A stretch of 64,000 bases of DNA from Croceivirga sp. (GTDB lineage Bacteria; Bacteroidota; Bacteroidia; Flavobacteriales; Flavobacteriaceae), in the NCBI GenBank assembly GCA_028284285.1, contig JANQSA010000002.1, positions 1-64,000 on the forward strand, given 5' to 3'. Every line of letters begins with the position of its first letter. Position 1 is the first letter of the stretch. A program made the translations under genes and the position numbers. Of the stretch, positions 17,921 to 29,444 are shown piece by piece. The notes below the pieces were generated by a model. The model was not told the origin of the DNA, did no database searches, and saw only the letters and a program-made list of their open reading frames with translations.

Positions 17921-17950
17921 TTGAATAATAAATTAAGGATTGTATATTTG
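17921..17950 (+). promoter_or_regulatory. tRNA-Lys promoter
   Basis: TTG at 17921-17923, a 19-base spacer and TATATTTG at 17943-17950 form a perfect consensus promoter. It lies 25 bases ahead of the mature tRNA-Lys 5' end. Before the island arrived it may also have served tRNA-Leu, now at 33810. Confidence 0.8.
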
Positions 17951-17975
17951 CAGCCGTTTTTAATCAAAAACATTA

Positions 17976-18048
17976 GACCTGATAGCTCAGTTGGTAGAGC
18001 ATCTCCCTTTTAAGGAGAGGGTCCTGGGTTCGAGCCCCAGTCAGGTCA
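17976..18048 (+). tRNA. tRNA-Lys (anticodon TTT)
   Basis: A 73-base cloverleaf. The acceptor arms are GACCTGA (17976-17982) and TCAGGTC (18041-18047), with discriminator A. The anticodon arm is TCTCC-CTTTTAA-GGAGA. The T arm is CTGGG-TTCGAGC-CCCAG. CCA is not encoded. The last 22 bases of the gene plus one more are repeated at 33733-33755, marking it as an integration site. The gene itself remains intact. Confidence 0.97.
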
Positions 18049-18049
18049 C
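18027..18049 (+). repeat. attL-like direct repeat (3' end of tRNA-Lys)
   Basis: The 23 bases starting GGTTCGAGCCCC, covering the T arm, 3' acceptor strand and discriminator of tRNA-Lys, recur perfectly at 33733-33755. This is the usual signature of site-specific integration by a tyrosine recombinase at a tRNA 3' end. Confidence 0.9.
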
Positions 18050-18192
18050 TTTTTTTCTTGTAACTTTTGAAAGTATTTTATTATTAGCTCATTACAGCTT
18101 TAAGTTTCCCAACTTTTTTCTAGTCTTTCTTTTTACAAATAATTAATAATCAGATACTTATATTTTATCTATCTAAAGTCTGGTAGGGCAAT

Positions 18193-18228
18193 TGACACAA
18201 ACCGGTCGCAATTTTTCGATTTGTGTCA
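18193..18228. repeat. 9-bp perfect inverted repeat at the island's left end
   Basis: TGACACAAA (18193-18201) and TTTGTGTCA (18220-18228) are perfect complements separated by 18 bases. The repeat lies 144 bases inside the island and about 90 bases before the DUF4365 remnant. It has no T-run, so it is not a terminator. It could be a regulator site or an arm-type recombinase site. Confidence 0.5.
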
Positions 18229-18321
18229 TTATTCTTATAGTATGTAAAAAAACATTTTTACAAAGAAATAGAATTAGTTGTAAAACCTTAGATTTAAAGA
18301 CTTACATTCTCAATTTTAATA

Positions 18322-18639
18322 ATGTCAAGAAGAGACAGTAGAACAGAAAGAATTGGAGTTTACAAAGCTGCTATAATCTTTACGGATGAGCTAGAGTGGA
18401 TTTTTAGAGAACAAGAAACCGTTGATGTAGGTGTCGACGCAATTCTTGAAAAGTCAAAAAGCGGTGAGCCTTCGGGAAAACTTTTGGCAGCTCAAATTAA
18501 AAGTGGTTCCGGTAACTTTTATGAGAATAAGGATTATTATGCCCATTACGTTTCTACTGTTCATCACGATTATTGGCTCTCCCTAAATTACTCTGTGTTC
18601 CGTGCTTCGTATCCCAGTATGCATACACAATATGGATGA
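18322..18639 (+). pseudogene. Truncated DUF4365 protein
   Basis: 105 residues. The first ~90 match the start of DUF4365: a short charged lead, then IFREQETVDVGVDAILEK, GKLLAAQIKSGSGNF and HHDYWLSL. The 'VDxGVDA...QIKSG' pattern resembles a nuclease-like D-(x)-QxK core. After HHDYWLSL the sequence leaves the family and stops, where full domains continue for roughly another 60 residues. DUF4365 proteins are frequent in mobile and defence regions; function is unproven. Most likely an inactive remnant. Confidence 0.6.
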
Positions 18640-19329
18640 TGTCAATATTTTTAGAACCAGCGCGGGGACGTCTTTGGCCAAGATTTATAAAGCCTTTGAA
18701 AACTGTAAGCCCTTATATACATCTTGATCGGCCTGCATTTTAAAGTGTGTGTAATGGTTTTGAATACAAGTGACAAAACAGCCAAATGCTCAATTCAATA
18801 AAAGGAGTCCACTATATTGTTATAAAGAACATCAGTTCTATAGACATATGAGCAAAAATTAGCATTATTTATCAAAATAGCGGAAAATGGTAAAAAAGTA
18901 TTGCAAAAGGTGTTTTTTTTGGAGGATTACAGTCCCGTTTTGTTCTAGTTTTACAGTACTTTCATTAGGTGTTTCTTTTAATTGAAAAGCAAACTCTTAA
19001 GAAACAACCCTATTTTAAGTTTTGTTAGGTAATTCTTTGAGTTAGTTTTAAGTTTAATTAAAAGGGCCGGTTTTCACCGACCCTTTTTATTGTGGTTTGG
19101 TCATGTTGGTTCTAGTATCAGAATTGTACTGGTGGCTTTAACCTTACCAGCAGAGAGCTTTCGGTTTAAGTCGTTCTATCCTATTTCTTCCAGAAGGGCT
19201 TTTACCTGTTTCCGTTTTTAAAGCCTAGTATCAGAAGAGCAATTGTTGCCGTAAAACAAAAAACTGTTGCTTAAATGAAATCCTCTGGCACAAATTCTCC
19301 GCCTGTAAATCATTCGGTTCCTTCCATGT
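18640..19329. other. Non-coding, decayed part of the island
   Basis: About 690 bases without an intact gene on either strand. Short open stretches are present, but none resembles a family I recognise. The only clear structure is the terminator hairpin at 19060. This suggests a gene once ended just before it. A phrase close to CTAGTATCAGAA occurs twice (about 19114 and 19228). Confidence 0.6.
19060..19088 (+). terminator. Orphan intrinsic terminator in the island
   Basis: Stem AAAAGGG..CGG/CCG..CCCTTTT with one internal mismatch, a TTTTCA loop and a trailing T-run (19060-19088). No intact plus-strand gene precedes it, so it is probably a leftover of a deleted gene. Confidence 0.7.
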
Positions 19330-19595
19330 TGGCTTTTACAAATGCTTTTGAAACCATATTCCTGGAACTTTACCCATATGGCCTTTTTCAAGTTTTTATT
19401 GTCCTTGGTGATTTACATTGCAGTAGGCTTGGCAACCGACACTCCAGATTATGCAACCCTAAAGAACTTTTCTTAGGTATCCTTGGTTCAGAAGGCAGGG
19501 CCGTTTCAAAGAAAAGCAAATCCATCATTGCTATTGTGCTCTCAATCGTCTTAATCATAATTGTAGCAACGGTGCTGATTTACATTACAGGATGA
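19330..19595 (+). pseudogene. Sodium:solute symporter C-terminal fragment, frameshifted
   Basis: One frame reads HMAFFKFLLSLVIYIAVGLA followed by TDTPDYATLKNFS and a TAG at 19474-19476. A shifted frame continues LGILGSEGRAVSKKSKS, then a hydrophobic helix ending VLIYITG at 19595. Joined, this is the usual C-terminus of a Bacteroidota SSS-family symporter: a membrane helix, a TPDYxxxK linker and a last helix ending Y-[IF]-T-G. The N-terminal ~500 residues are absent. It lies tail-to-tail with the intact symporter at 19743 but belongs to a different subfamily, so it is not a duplication of that gene's end. Confidence 0.55.
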
Positions 19596-19742
19596 AAGCT
19601 TGGGTCCAGAAAAAAGATTTGGTACTGATACCCATTTAACCACAAAATCTAACATTGAACCGGTCTTGAACAGGCCAGTCCTTAGCAATGACAATGGCAC
19701 AATCCTAGAGCCTGTCAAAAGTTTAAAAAGCACTTCCTTATT

Positions 19743-21404
19743 TCACCAGAAAATAGCATACAATACGGCCAAAACAATCATTACAAAAAAGGAACCAATA
19801 TTGAACAAAGGTGTTGTTTTGAACAATTCCCTGGTGAGTGGAATGCCTTTTGGGTCATCGGCTCCTTTGGCTTCAAGATGGCTCAAAAAAATAATAATGG
19901 CCATAGTCAATAAAGTGGTCAGACCCATTTGATGCATCCAAGGGGCCAACCATTCAAAGGAGGCCATGTTTGTTGGCATAATCTTGAGCGCCAAGGCCAA
20001 GGGAATGGAAAGAATAGCACCCCAAATAGCTGCTTTGTTGGTCGTTTTCCTGTAGAACAGCCCCAAGAGGAACACGGCCAAGATACCAGGGCTGACTAAC
20101 CCGGTGTATTCCTGAATATATTGGAAGGCCTGATCTAATCCATCCAACAATGGTGACACCAATACGGCAATAATCAGGGCTACGGCAGCAGTTAGCCTTC
20201 CCACACCGACCGTCTTTTTTTCACTGGAATTTTTATTGAAATACTGTTTATAAATATCCATCGTAAATATGGTCGAAGTGGAATTTAGCATGGAAGCCAA
20301 TGACGATACAATAGCTGCAGCCAAGGCGGCAAAAGCCACCCCTTTAAGTCCCGTTGGCAAAAATTGCAACAACCATGGATAAGCCTTATCGGCTTGGCCC
20401 AAAGAGGGGGTATTCATTTGCCCCACTTCTCCTAAAGAGGCCATGATCTCAGGATCATTGACCATTACATAGGCCGCTATACCGGGCACAACCACAATCA
20501 ACGGAATCAACAGTTTTAGAAAAGCTGCTAAAAGGATTCCCTTTTGCGATTCTTTCAATGATTTGGCGGCCAAGGTCCGTTGAATAATGTACTGGTTAAA
20601 TCCAAAATAGTACAAATTGGCTACCCAAAGGCCCCCAATCAACACCCAAATACCGGGAAGATCCAGATAGTTTCTGTTCGTACTACCATCGGCGTTGAAC
20701 TCCTCCAAAACCATATGAAACTTCTCCGGAGCGGCATCCCAAACCTTATGGAAACCAGCCATAACTCCCTCTCCCCCAGAAACTGTGTTCAAAGCTAAGT
20801 AAGTAGTGACCAGACCTCCCAGAACCAAGAAAACCACCTGAATCACATCGGTCCACGCTACGGCCGATAACCCACCATAAAGGGAATAGGCGGCAGCAAA
20901 CAGGGCTAGGCCTACGATAGCATATATCATGTCTATGCCCATGATAGTTTCAATGGCCAATCCGCCTAGGTATAGTACAGAGGTAAGGTTGACAAATACG
21001 TACAGAGCCAGCCAGAACACGGCCAAAATGGTCTTTAGGTTGGTAGAAAACCGTTTTTCTACGAATTCGGGAATGGTATACAACCCCTTTTCTATAAAAA
21101 TGGGCAGAAAGTACTTTCCGACAATTATCAAAGTCAAGGCCGCCATCCATTCATATGAAGCGATTGCCAAGCCCAGTGCAAATCCAGAACCGGACATGCC
21201 AATAAACTGTTCGGCCGAAATGTTGGCAGCAATCAACGAAGCACCAATGGCCCACCATGGCAAGGACTTACCGGCCAAAAAATAATCTTCGGCATTTTTC
21301 TGGTGACCCTTTTTATCCCTGGACACCCATAGGCCTACACCCAAAATTAAAATGGCATAGGCCACAAATACCACATAGTCCCAGATATCAAATCCTGCCG
21401 TCAT
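19743..21404 (-). CDS. Na+/galactose symporter (vSGLT-like)
   Basis: 553-residue inner-membrane symporter of the SSS family, very close to Vibrio parahaemolyticus vSGLT along its length. Matches include VGLWVSRDKKG, EDYFLAGKSLPWWA, LIAANISAEQFIGMSGSG, NQYIIQRTLAAKS and AIVSSLASMLNST. Residues that bind galactose and Na+ in vSGLT have counterparts: N61, I62, Q66 and E85 here (N64, I65, Q69, E88 in vSGLT), and the SS pair of VSSLA. It should import galactose or glucose with sodium, a gradient typical of marine bacteria. It is divergent from the GntR regulator and shares the operator region 21460-21491 with it. Confidence 0.93.
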   Translation of the reverse strand: MTAGFDIWDYVVFVAYAILILGVGLWVSRDKKGHQKNAEDYFLAGKSLPWWAIGASLIAANISAEQFIGMSGSGFALGLAIASYEWMAALTLIIVGKYFLPIFIEKGLYTIPEFVEKRFSTNLKTILAVFWLALYVFVNLTSVLYLGGLAIETIMGIDMIYAIVGLALFAAAYSLYGGLSAVAWTDVIQVVFLVLGGLVTTYLALNTVSGGEGVMAGFHKVWDAAPEKFHMVLEEFNADGSTNRNYLDLPGIWVLIGGLWVANLYYFGFNQYIIQRTLAAKSLKESQKGILLAAFLKLLIPLIVVVPGIAAYVMVNDPEIMASLGEVGQMNTPSLGQADKAYPWLLQFLPTGLKGVAFAALAAAIVSSLASMLNSTSTIFTMDIYKQYFNKNSSEKKTVGVGRLTAAVALIIAVLVSPLLDGLDQAFQYIQEYTGLVSPGILAVFLLGLFYRKTTNKAAIWGAILSIPLALALKIMPTNMASFEWLAPWMHQMGLTTLLTMAIIIFLSHLEAKGADDPKGIPLTRELFKTTPLFNIGSFFVMIVLAVLYAIFW

Positions 21405-21459
21405 AATTAGTATGGTTTAGTCAACATAATTCAGACTCTAAATATAAAAATAAAATATC

Positions 21460-21500
21460 AAAAAGCTACTAGTAGGGTCTAGTAGCTTTTTGTATATTTG
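21460..21500 (+). promoter_or_regulatory. Divergent control region: operator inverted repeat plus promoter
   Basis: AAAAAGCTACTA (21460-21471) and TAGTAGCTTTTT (21480-21491) form a perfect 12-bp inverted repeat with an 8-base spacer. The left half also contains the palindrome CTACTAGTAG. Directly after it comes TATATTTG (21493-21500), the -7 box of the regulator gene, so the repeat occupies the -33 position. On the other strand a TATATTTA-like box lies toward the symporter gene. A bound regulator would block or control both genes; the obvious candidate is the GntR protein at 21512. Confidence 0.7.
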
Positions 21501-21511
21501 TTATTGTCGTT

Positions 21512-22504
21512 ATGATGAAAATTAGAAGTAAAATAGGTATTCCAAAATATAGACAGATCATCACCTCAATTGAAGAGGCCATAGTCTCGGGTGTCTTGCA
21601 AAAAGGAGATCAAATACCCTCTATCAATGAGGTTAAAAAAGAGCACAAGCTATCCAGGGATACTGTGCTTATGGCGTTTAACGATTTGAAAAATCGAGGC
21701 ATCATTCAGTCCGTTGTAGGAAAAGGATATTATGTAGCGAGTGAAAATGTTACCGTTGCCCAAAAGATTTTCCTGCTTTTTGACGAACTCAATGCTTTTA
21801 AGGAGGATCTATATAATTCTTTTTTGGAAAATCTGGGCGGCAATAGTCAGGTTGATATTTTTTTTCATCATTTTAACAAATCTGTTTTCAGCAAGCTTAT
21901 TCATGATAACATTGGCAACTATAATTATTACGTAATTATGCCTGCCAACTTGAAGGATACCCGTTATGATGTGCAAAACCTGCCCACTGATAAGGTCTAT
22001 ATTCTAGATCAAACACATGATGATCTGTCACAATATTCGTCCATCTATCAAAACTTTGACAACGCCATTTTTGGCAACTTGACAAAGGCCTTAGACCGAA
22101 TCAGAAAGTACGAAAAGTTGATTTTGGTCTTTGACAAAAAGAAACAACCAAAAGGGATCATGAACGGATTTCTAAACTTTTGTGAGGAAAATAGCTTTGA
22201 ACATGAAGTTGTTGATGATCTGAAGTATCGGACTCTCAATAAGGGGGAAATCTATATTATGCCGGATGACAGGAGCTTATTGACGCTGATCAAAAAGATG
22301 AAGAGATTACAATTTGCCTTGGGCAAGGATATAGGGATAATCTCTTACAATGACACACTTCTTAAGGAGATTGTAGAAGGGGGAATCACCACTATATCCA
22401 CGGACTTCAATGCTATGGGAAAGCGTTTGGCCGAAATGATTATGAACAAAGAACAAGTTCAAATTGAAAACCCCAACAACCTAATACTTCGGAGCTCTTT
22501 GTAG
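21512..22504 (+). CDS. GntR-family regulator with a sugar-binding-like C-terminal domain
   Basis: 330 residues. The N-terminal winged helix (about 10-80) is of the GntR type: YRQIITSIEEAIVSGVLQKG, IPSINEVKKEHKLSRDT, then VVGKGYYVAS. Instead of a FadR or UTRA domain the C-terminal part (about 85-325) resembles a LacI/periplasmic-binding fold, with LILVFDKKKQPKG and GIISYNDTLLKEIVEGGITT. Such chimeras regulate sugar use in Bacteroidota. Position between the symporter and galK, and the 12-bp inverted repeat upstream, suggest control of galactose uptake and the Leloir genes. The inducer is not known. Confidence 0.85.
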   Translation: MMKIRSKIGIPKYRQIITSIEEAIVSGVLQKGDQIPSINEVKKEHKLSRDTVLMAFNDLKNRGIIQSVVGKGYYVASENVTVAQKIFLLFDELNAFKEDLYNSFLENLGGNSQVDIFFHHFNKSVFSKLIHDNIGNYNYYVIMPANLKDTRYDVQNLPTDKVYILDQTHDDLSQYSSIYQNFDNAIFGNLTKALDRIRKYEKLILVFDKKKQPKGIMNGFLNFCEENSFEHEVVDDLKYRTLNKGEIYIMPDDRSLLTLIKKMKRLQFALGKDIGIISYNDTLLKEIVEGGITTISTDFNAMGKRLAEMIMNKEQVQIENPNNLILRSSL

Positions 22505-22593
22505 TTGATGGAACATGGAAAAACAATTAAAATACAAAAAAGGTCGGGTCTGAAATTGACATTGTCGGCGAAAATCTAAATACCTAAATCCAT

Positions 22594-23742
22594 ATGGTCA
22601 AAGCATTGTTGAATGATGTAAAGGAAACGTTCATAGCAATGTTCAAGAAAGAGCCTTTATTGGTTTTTTCTCCCGGTAGAATCAACTTAATAGGCGAACA
22701 TACCGATTACAATGACGGATTCGTGTTTCCCGCGGCAGTGGACAAGGGTGTTGTGGCGGCCATCCATAGAAGTAACATGTCCCAAAGTATGGCAATAGCT
22801 TTGGACTTGCACAGTTCAATAGTTTTTGATTTGGACAAAATAAAGCCCTCAAAAGAAAAAAGCTGGGAAAACTATGTGTTGGGCGTTGTGGCTGAAATTA
22901 AGAAAAGGGGCAAGGTTCTGGGCAATTTCAATATTGTTTTGAAAGGTAATATTCCTGAAGGTGCTGGCATGTCATCTTCCGCAGCTTTGGAGAATAGTGT
23001 GGCCCTTGGACTTAATGAATTGTTCCAATTGGGCCTTTCAAAGGCAGAAATAATCTTCGTCTCCCAAAAGGCCGAACATAACTATGTAGGGGTCAACTGC
23101 GGCATAATGGACCAATACGCAAGTATGTACGGCATAAAAGACACTGCACTTCACTTGGATTGCAGGACCATAAAAGCAAAACCTTATACAATAGACTTTA
23201 AAGACCACCAACTCATGTTGATCAACACCAACGTAAAGCATAGTTTGTCAGATAGTGCCTACAACGATAGGCGCTCTGCGTGTGAACGGGTGTCCAAAAT
23301 TCTTGGGGCAACCGCATTACGGGATGTTACTGAAGCCGATTTGGAGCAAATAGAGGAGAGGATTTCGGCGGAAAACTATCAAAAAGCCCTCTATGTAATC
23401 CAAGAAAATGAGCGTACCATCAATGCAGCCAAAGCAATCGAAAATGGCGATTTGCGAACCTTGGGCCAGCTCATGTACCAGTCTCATGACGGCCTGTCGA
23501 ACCAGTATAAGGTAAGTTGTGAGGAGTTAGATTTTCTGGTCGAACAGGCCAAAGAAAACCCCAATGTCCTAGGGGCCAGAATGATGGGAGGCGGCTTTGG
23601 GGGCTGTACCATCAATTTGGTTGCCAAAAAAGCGGTTGAGGGCTTTGCCGAATCGGTTTCAGTGGCCTATGCCAAAAAGTTCAACAGGGAGTGTTCTGTG
23701 TACTTTGTAGCCTTATCGGATGGGGCCCATATCATTGACTAA
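22594..23742 (+). CDS. galK: Galactokinase
   Basis: 382-residue GHMP kinase that phosphorylates alpha-D-galactose at C1, the first committed step of the Leloir pathway. The galactokinase signature GRINLIGEHTDYNDG lies at 28-42, the ATP-binding PEGAGMSSSAALE in the middle and GGGFGGCTINLV near the C-terminus. The NCGIMDQYAS stretch supplies the catalytic aspartate. It is followed 20 bases later by galT, so the two are an operon. No galM or galE is found nearby. Confidence 0.97.
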   Translation: MVKALLNDVKETFIAMFKKEPLLVFSPGRINLIGEHTDYNDGFVFPAAVDKGVVAAIHRSNMSQSMAIALDLHSSIVFDLDKIKPSKEKSWENYVLGVVAEIKKRGKVLGNFNIVLKGNIPEGAGMSSSAALENSVALGLNELFQLGLSKAEIIFVSQKAEHNYVGVNCGIMDQYASMYGIKDTALHLDCRTIKAKPYTIDFKDHQLMLINTNVKHSLSDSAYNDRRSACERVSKILGATALRDVTEADLEQIEERISAENYQKALYVIQENERTINAAKAIENGDLRTLGQLMYQSHDGLSNQYKVSCEELDFLVEQAKENPNVLGARMMGGGFGGCTINLVAKKAVEGFAESVSVAYAKKFNRECSVYFVALSDGAHIID

Positions 23743-23762
23743 ACCATAACAAACCAACTGCA

Positions 23763-24803
23763 ATGAACACCCAATTACAGGATTATTCACACAAACGATA
23801 CAACATCCTAACGCAGGAATGGGTCCTGATATCTCCTCATAGGGCAAAACGCCCATGGCAGGGTCAGGAAGAGAAAGTAATCAACGAGGCGCGCCCAGCC
23901 TATGACCCCAATTGTTATCTGTGTTCGGGCAATACACGGGCCAATGGAGAAATCAATCCTAAATATCAAGATGTCTTTATCTTCAACAATGATTTTGCTG
24001 CCTTGCAAGAAAAGGCCCATCTGGGAACATTTAAGGATGGCCTGCTATGGGCCGAGGGCGAACGAGGCATTTGCCGTGTGGTCTGTTTTAGTCCCGACCA
24101 CAGCAAAAGTTTGGCACAGATGACAGTTTCGGAAATCACCAAAGTGGTCAGGGCTTGGAAAAAAGAGTATAAGGAGTTAGGTGGTCTTGAGTTTATCAAC
24201 TACGTGCAAATTTTTGAGAACAAAGGAGCAATCATGGGCTGCAGTAATCCGCACCCTCATGGGCAAATATGGAGCCAGTCCACCCTCCCCAACGAAGTTA
24301 TTAAAAAGGACCGTAGCCAAAAGACCTTTTTTGAGGAAAACAGAGTGTCCTTATTACAGGTTTACCTAGACCAAGAACTTGAAAGGAACGAACGGATCAT
24401 TTATGAGAATGATGGTTTTGTGGTTTTGGTACCCTTTTGGGCCATTTGGCCGTTTGAGGCCATGATCATTCCCAAAAAGCACCAAAAGGACATCGACCTG
24501 TTGTCGGAAGGTGAAGAAATGGGCTTTGCCGATGCCATACATACCATCACAGCGGCCTATGACAAAATTTTCAATTGCTCCTTTCCGTATTCAAGCGGAA
24601 TTCATCAGGCCCCTACGAACGGTAAGGATAATGAACATTGGCACTGGCATATGAGCTTCTACCCTCCTCTATTAAGGAACGCAACGGTTAAAAAGTTTAT
24701 GGTGGGCTATGAAATGTTCGGTTCACCACAGCGGGATATCACTGCTGAACAAGCCGTGAAATTGATTAAAGTCTTTATAAAAGAGAAGATAAAAGAAACG
24801 TAA
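23763..24803 (+). CDS. galT: Galactose-1-phosphate uridylyltransferase
   Basis: 346 residues. It exchanges UMP between UDP-glucose and galactose-1-phosphate in the Leloir pathway. The active-site triad NPHPHGQIW has H164 and the nucleophile H166. CYLC (C51, C54) is a zinc pair and the C-terminal block contains HWHWHMSFYPPLL. It is downstream of galK in the same operon and 2 bases ahead of the FGE-like gene. Confidence 0.97.
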   Translation: MNTQLQDYSHKRYNILTQEWVLISPHRAKRPWQGQEEKVINEARPAYDPNCYLCSGNTRANGEINPKYQDVFIFNNDFAALQEKAHLGTFKDGLLWAEGERGICRVVCFSPDHSKSLAQMTVSEITKVVRAWKKEYKELGGLEFINYVQIFENKGAIMGCSNPHPHGQIWSQSTLPNEVIKKDRSQKTFFEENRVSLLQVYLDQELERNERIIYENDGFVVLVPFWAIWPFEAMIIPKKHQKDIDLLSEGEEMGFADAIHTITAAYDKIFNCSFPYSSGIHQAPTNGKDNEHWHWHMSFYPPLLRNATVKKFMVGYEMFGSPQRDITAEQAVKLIKVFIKEKIKET

Positions 24804-24805
24804 AC

Positions 24806-25240
24806 ATGAGTTCACAAAAAAGACGATCGGCCATAAAAAAAATCATGGCGACCTCGGGTGCTGTCCTTTTGGGAAATATCATGAAAGGGAGCATTGGACA
24901 AACCAAGACTATCGAAAAAAATGATTTTGGCCTTTTCGATATGACCGGAAACGTTTGGGAATGGACCAGTGACCTTTACAATACCCAATATTTTGGGCAA
25001 CTCAAAGCGAAGAATATGGTGGTGTTAAACCCTATTGGGGCAACTAGCGCCTACAACCCCTCCTACCCCAATACTAGTGAAAGGGCCATTAAGGGGATAT
25101 CTTATTTATGTAGTTCTTCTTATTGTGCCAGTTATCGTCTGTCATTTCGAATCACCACTGCCGAAGACTCCTCTATGGAGCATTTACGCTTTCGGACCGT
25201 GCTGTCGCCAAAAATGAGGAAAGAAGACAATACGCCATAA
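24806..25240 (+). CDS. Truncated formylglycine-generating-enzyme-like protein
   Basis: 144 residues. The first ~39 form a basic, weakly hydrophobic leader (QKRRSAIKKIMATSGAVLLG) resembling a Tat or signal sequence. Residues 40-131 match only the C-terminal part of the FGE/SUMF1 domain: DMTGNVWEWTSDLY, then RAIKGISYLC (C102), SYCASYR (C107) and HLRFR. The two cysteines align with the catalytic pair of FGE, which oxidises a sulfatase cysteine to formylglycine. The normal first ~150 residues of the domain are missing, so the fold cannot be complete. Probably a deletion remnant still under the gal operon; no sulfatase is nearby. Confidence 0.7.
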   Translation: MSSQKRRSAIKKIMATSGAVLLGNIMKGSIGQTKTIEKNDFGLFDMTGNVWEWTSDLYNTQYFGQLKAKNMVVLNPIGATSAYNPSYPNTSERAIKGISYLCSSSYCASYRLSFRITTAEDSSMEHLRFRTVLSPKMRKEDNTP

Positions 25241-25382
25241 TAAGGCCGCTTAAAATGTTTGACTATAATCAGTAAAAAACAATGGGAAAACAGCGATGCG
25301 GATACCAGACCATATGGTTGAATTGTTAAGCTTTTTGGGTGATTAAATACACCACATCCGGCACAATGGATAGTTAAATTGA

Positions 25383-28577
<3,195 letters not shown>

Positions 28578-28626
28578 ATAGTCGATCTAAGCGGAACAGC
28601 TTCTCCTAGTATTTAGAATCATGATG

Positions 28627-28870
28627 CGGACAAGTCCTTCCGAAGGTGATGAAGTTGTTGGAGACTTTGGTAATATGTTTGTGTTGGTAATGGAAATAAC
28701 TAAACAAGTTAAAGCTATGGGTTTACTTACCTATGGAAATTCTTCCAGTCCTGACAGCCCCACTATAGTGACCAACTAGAACTGTTAAGCAAGAACGCGC
28801 TAAGGGAAATTTGGATGGATAGGGACAGCTAAAAAGCACACTTATTGGAACTAGAAAGGTTTGTCGGCAA
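28627..28870 (+). pseudogene. Penicillin-acylase-family (S45) C-terminal fragment
   Basis: A short stretch translates as GDEVVGDFGNMFVLVMEITK, then GLLTYGNSSSPDSP. After a frameshift it continues QLELLSKNALREIWMDRDS, an in-frame stop, then KAHLLELERF. This is the end of a Bacteroidota S45 N-terminal-nucleophile hydrolase, where GLLxYGQSSNPxSP..DQLELxSKxxLRPIW is typical. The upstream ~700 residues are absent, so it is a dead fragment. The assignment rests on motif memory only. Confidence 0.45.
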
Positions 28871-28940
28871 AGGACTGTTTAAAAGCTGGCCACAAGCAAT
28901 GAACTCATAATAGACTTTTCTGAAATGGAAAAAATGGTTT

Positions 28941-29365
28941 TTGTTCAAGAAAACCATTAATAATCTAAAATATTCCTTAAAAAGCTTTTTGTATAAATCC
29001 GTCTATAATGAATTTATAGACTATTACTGCAAATCGCAATCGATATTACGGATTGAGAAAAAACATATGAAACTATTGGATTCAATTGTGATGGACAAGG
29101 ATGATGAGAAAACACAAAAGTTGATTCGGGCCGTTAAAGAGATAATCCAGGAACTACCCCCTAAATGCAAACAAGTTTTTGAATTGAATAAAACTGAAGG
29201 GTTGACCAATATTGAGATATCCAATATTTGGGCATTGCCATAAAATTGGGTAGAAGCTCAAATATTAAGAGGGTTTAAGCTCATAAGAAGAAAGCTCAAG
29301 GAAAGAACGAATCTTGTTTTGTTCCATATTTTTAATATCAGAACAAGAATTATCCGCTATCTATG
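28941..29365 (+). pseudogene. Broken ECF sigma factor
   Basis: The reading frame begins inside region 2 (SLKSFLYKSVYNEFIDYY) and continues to region 4 (IIQELPPKCKQVF, then EGLTNIEISN). It then shifts frame: LGIAIK in one frame and VEAQILRGFKLIRRKLKE in another. Joined, this is the C-terminal two-thirds of a SusC/D-associated ECF sigma factor. The first ~60 residues are missing. It hints that a polysaccharide-utilisation locus with its own sigma/anti-sigma pair once lay here. Confidence 0.6.
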
Positions 29366-29444
29366 AACTTTTTATTTTGAGATATACGATAGTATCGACT
29401 TCCATTGTCGAATGACGCAATTTCCATACAAAAAAGAGGCAATT

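Noticed and set aside
18640-19060. Possible CRISPR array or tandem repeats in the non-coding part of the island
   Set aside because: No regularly spaced repeat was seen there; only one short phrase recurs twice nearby.
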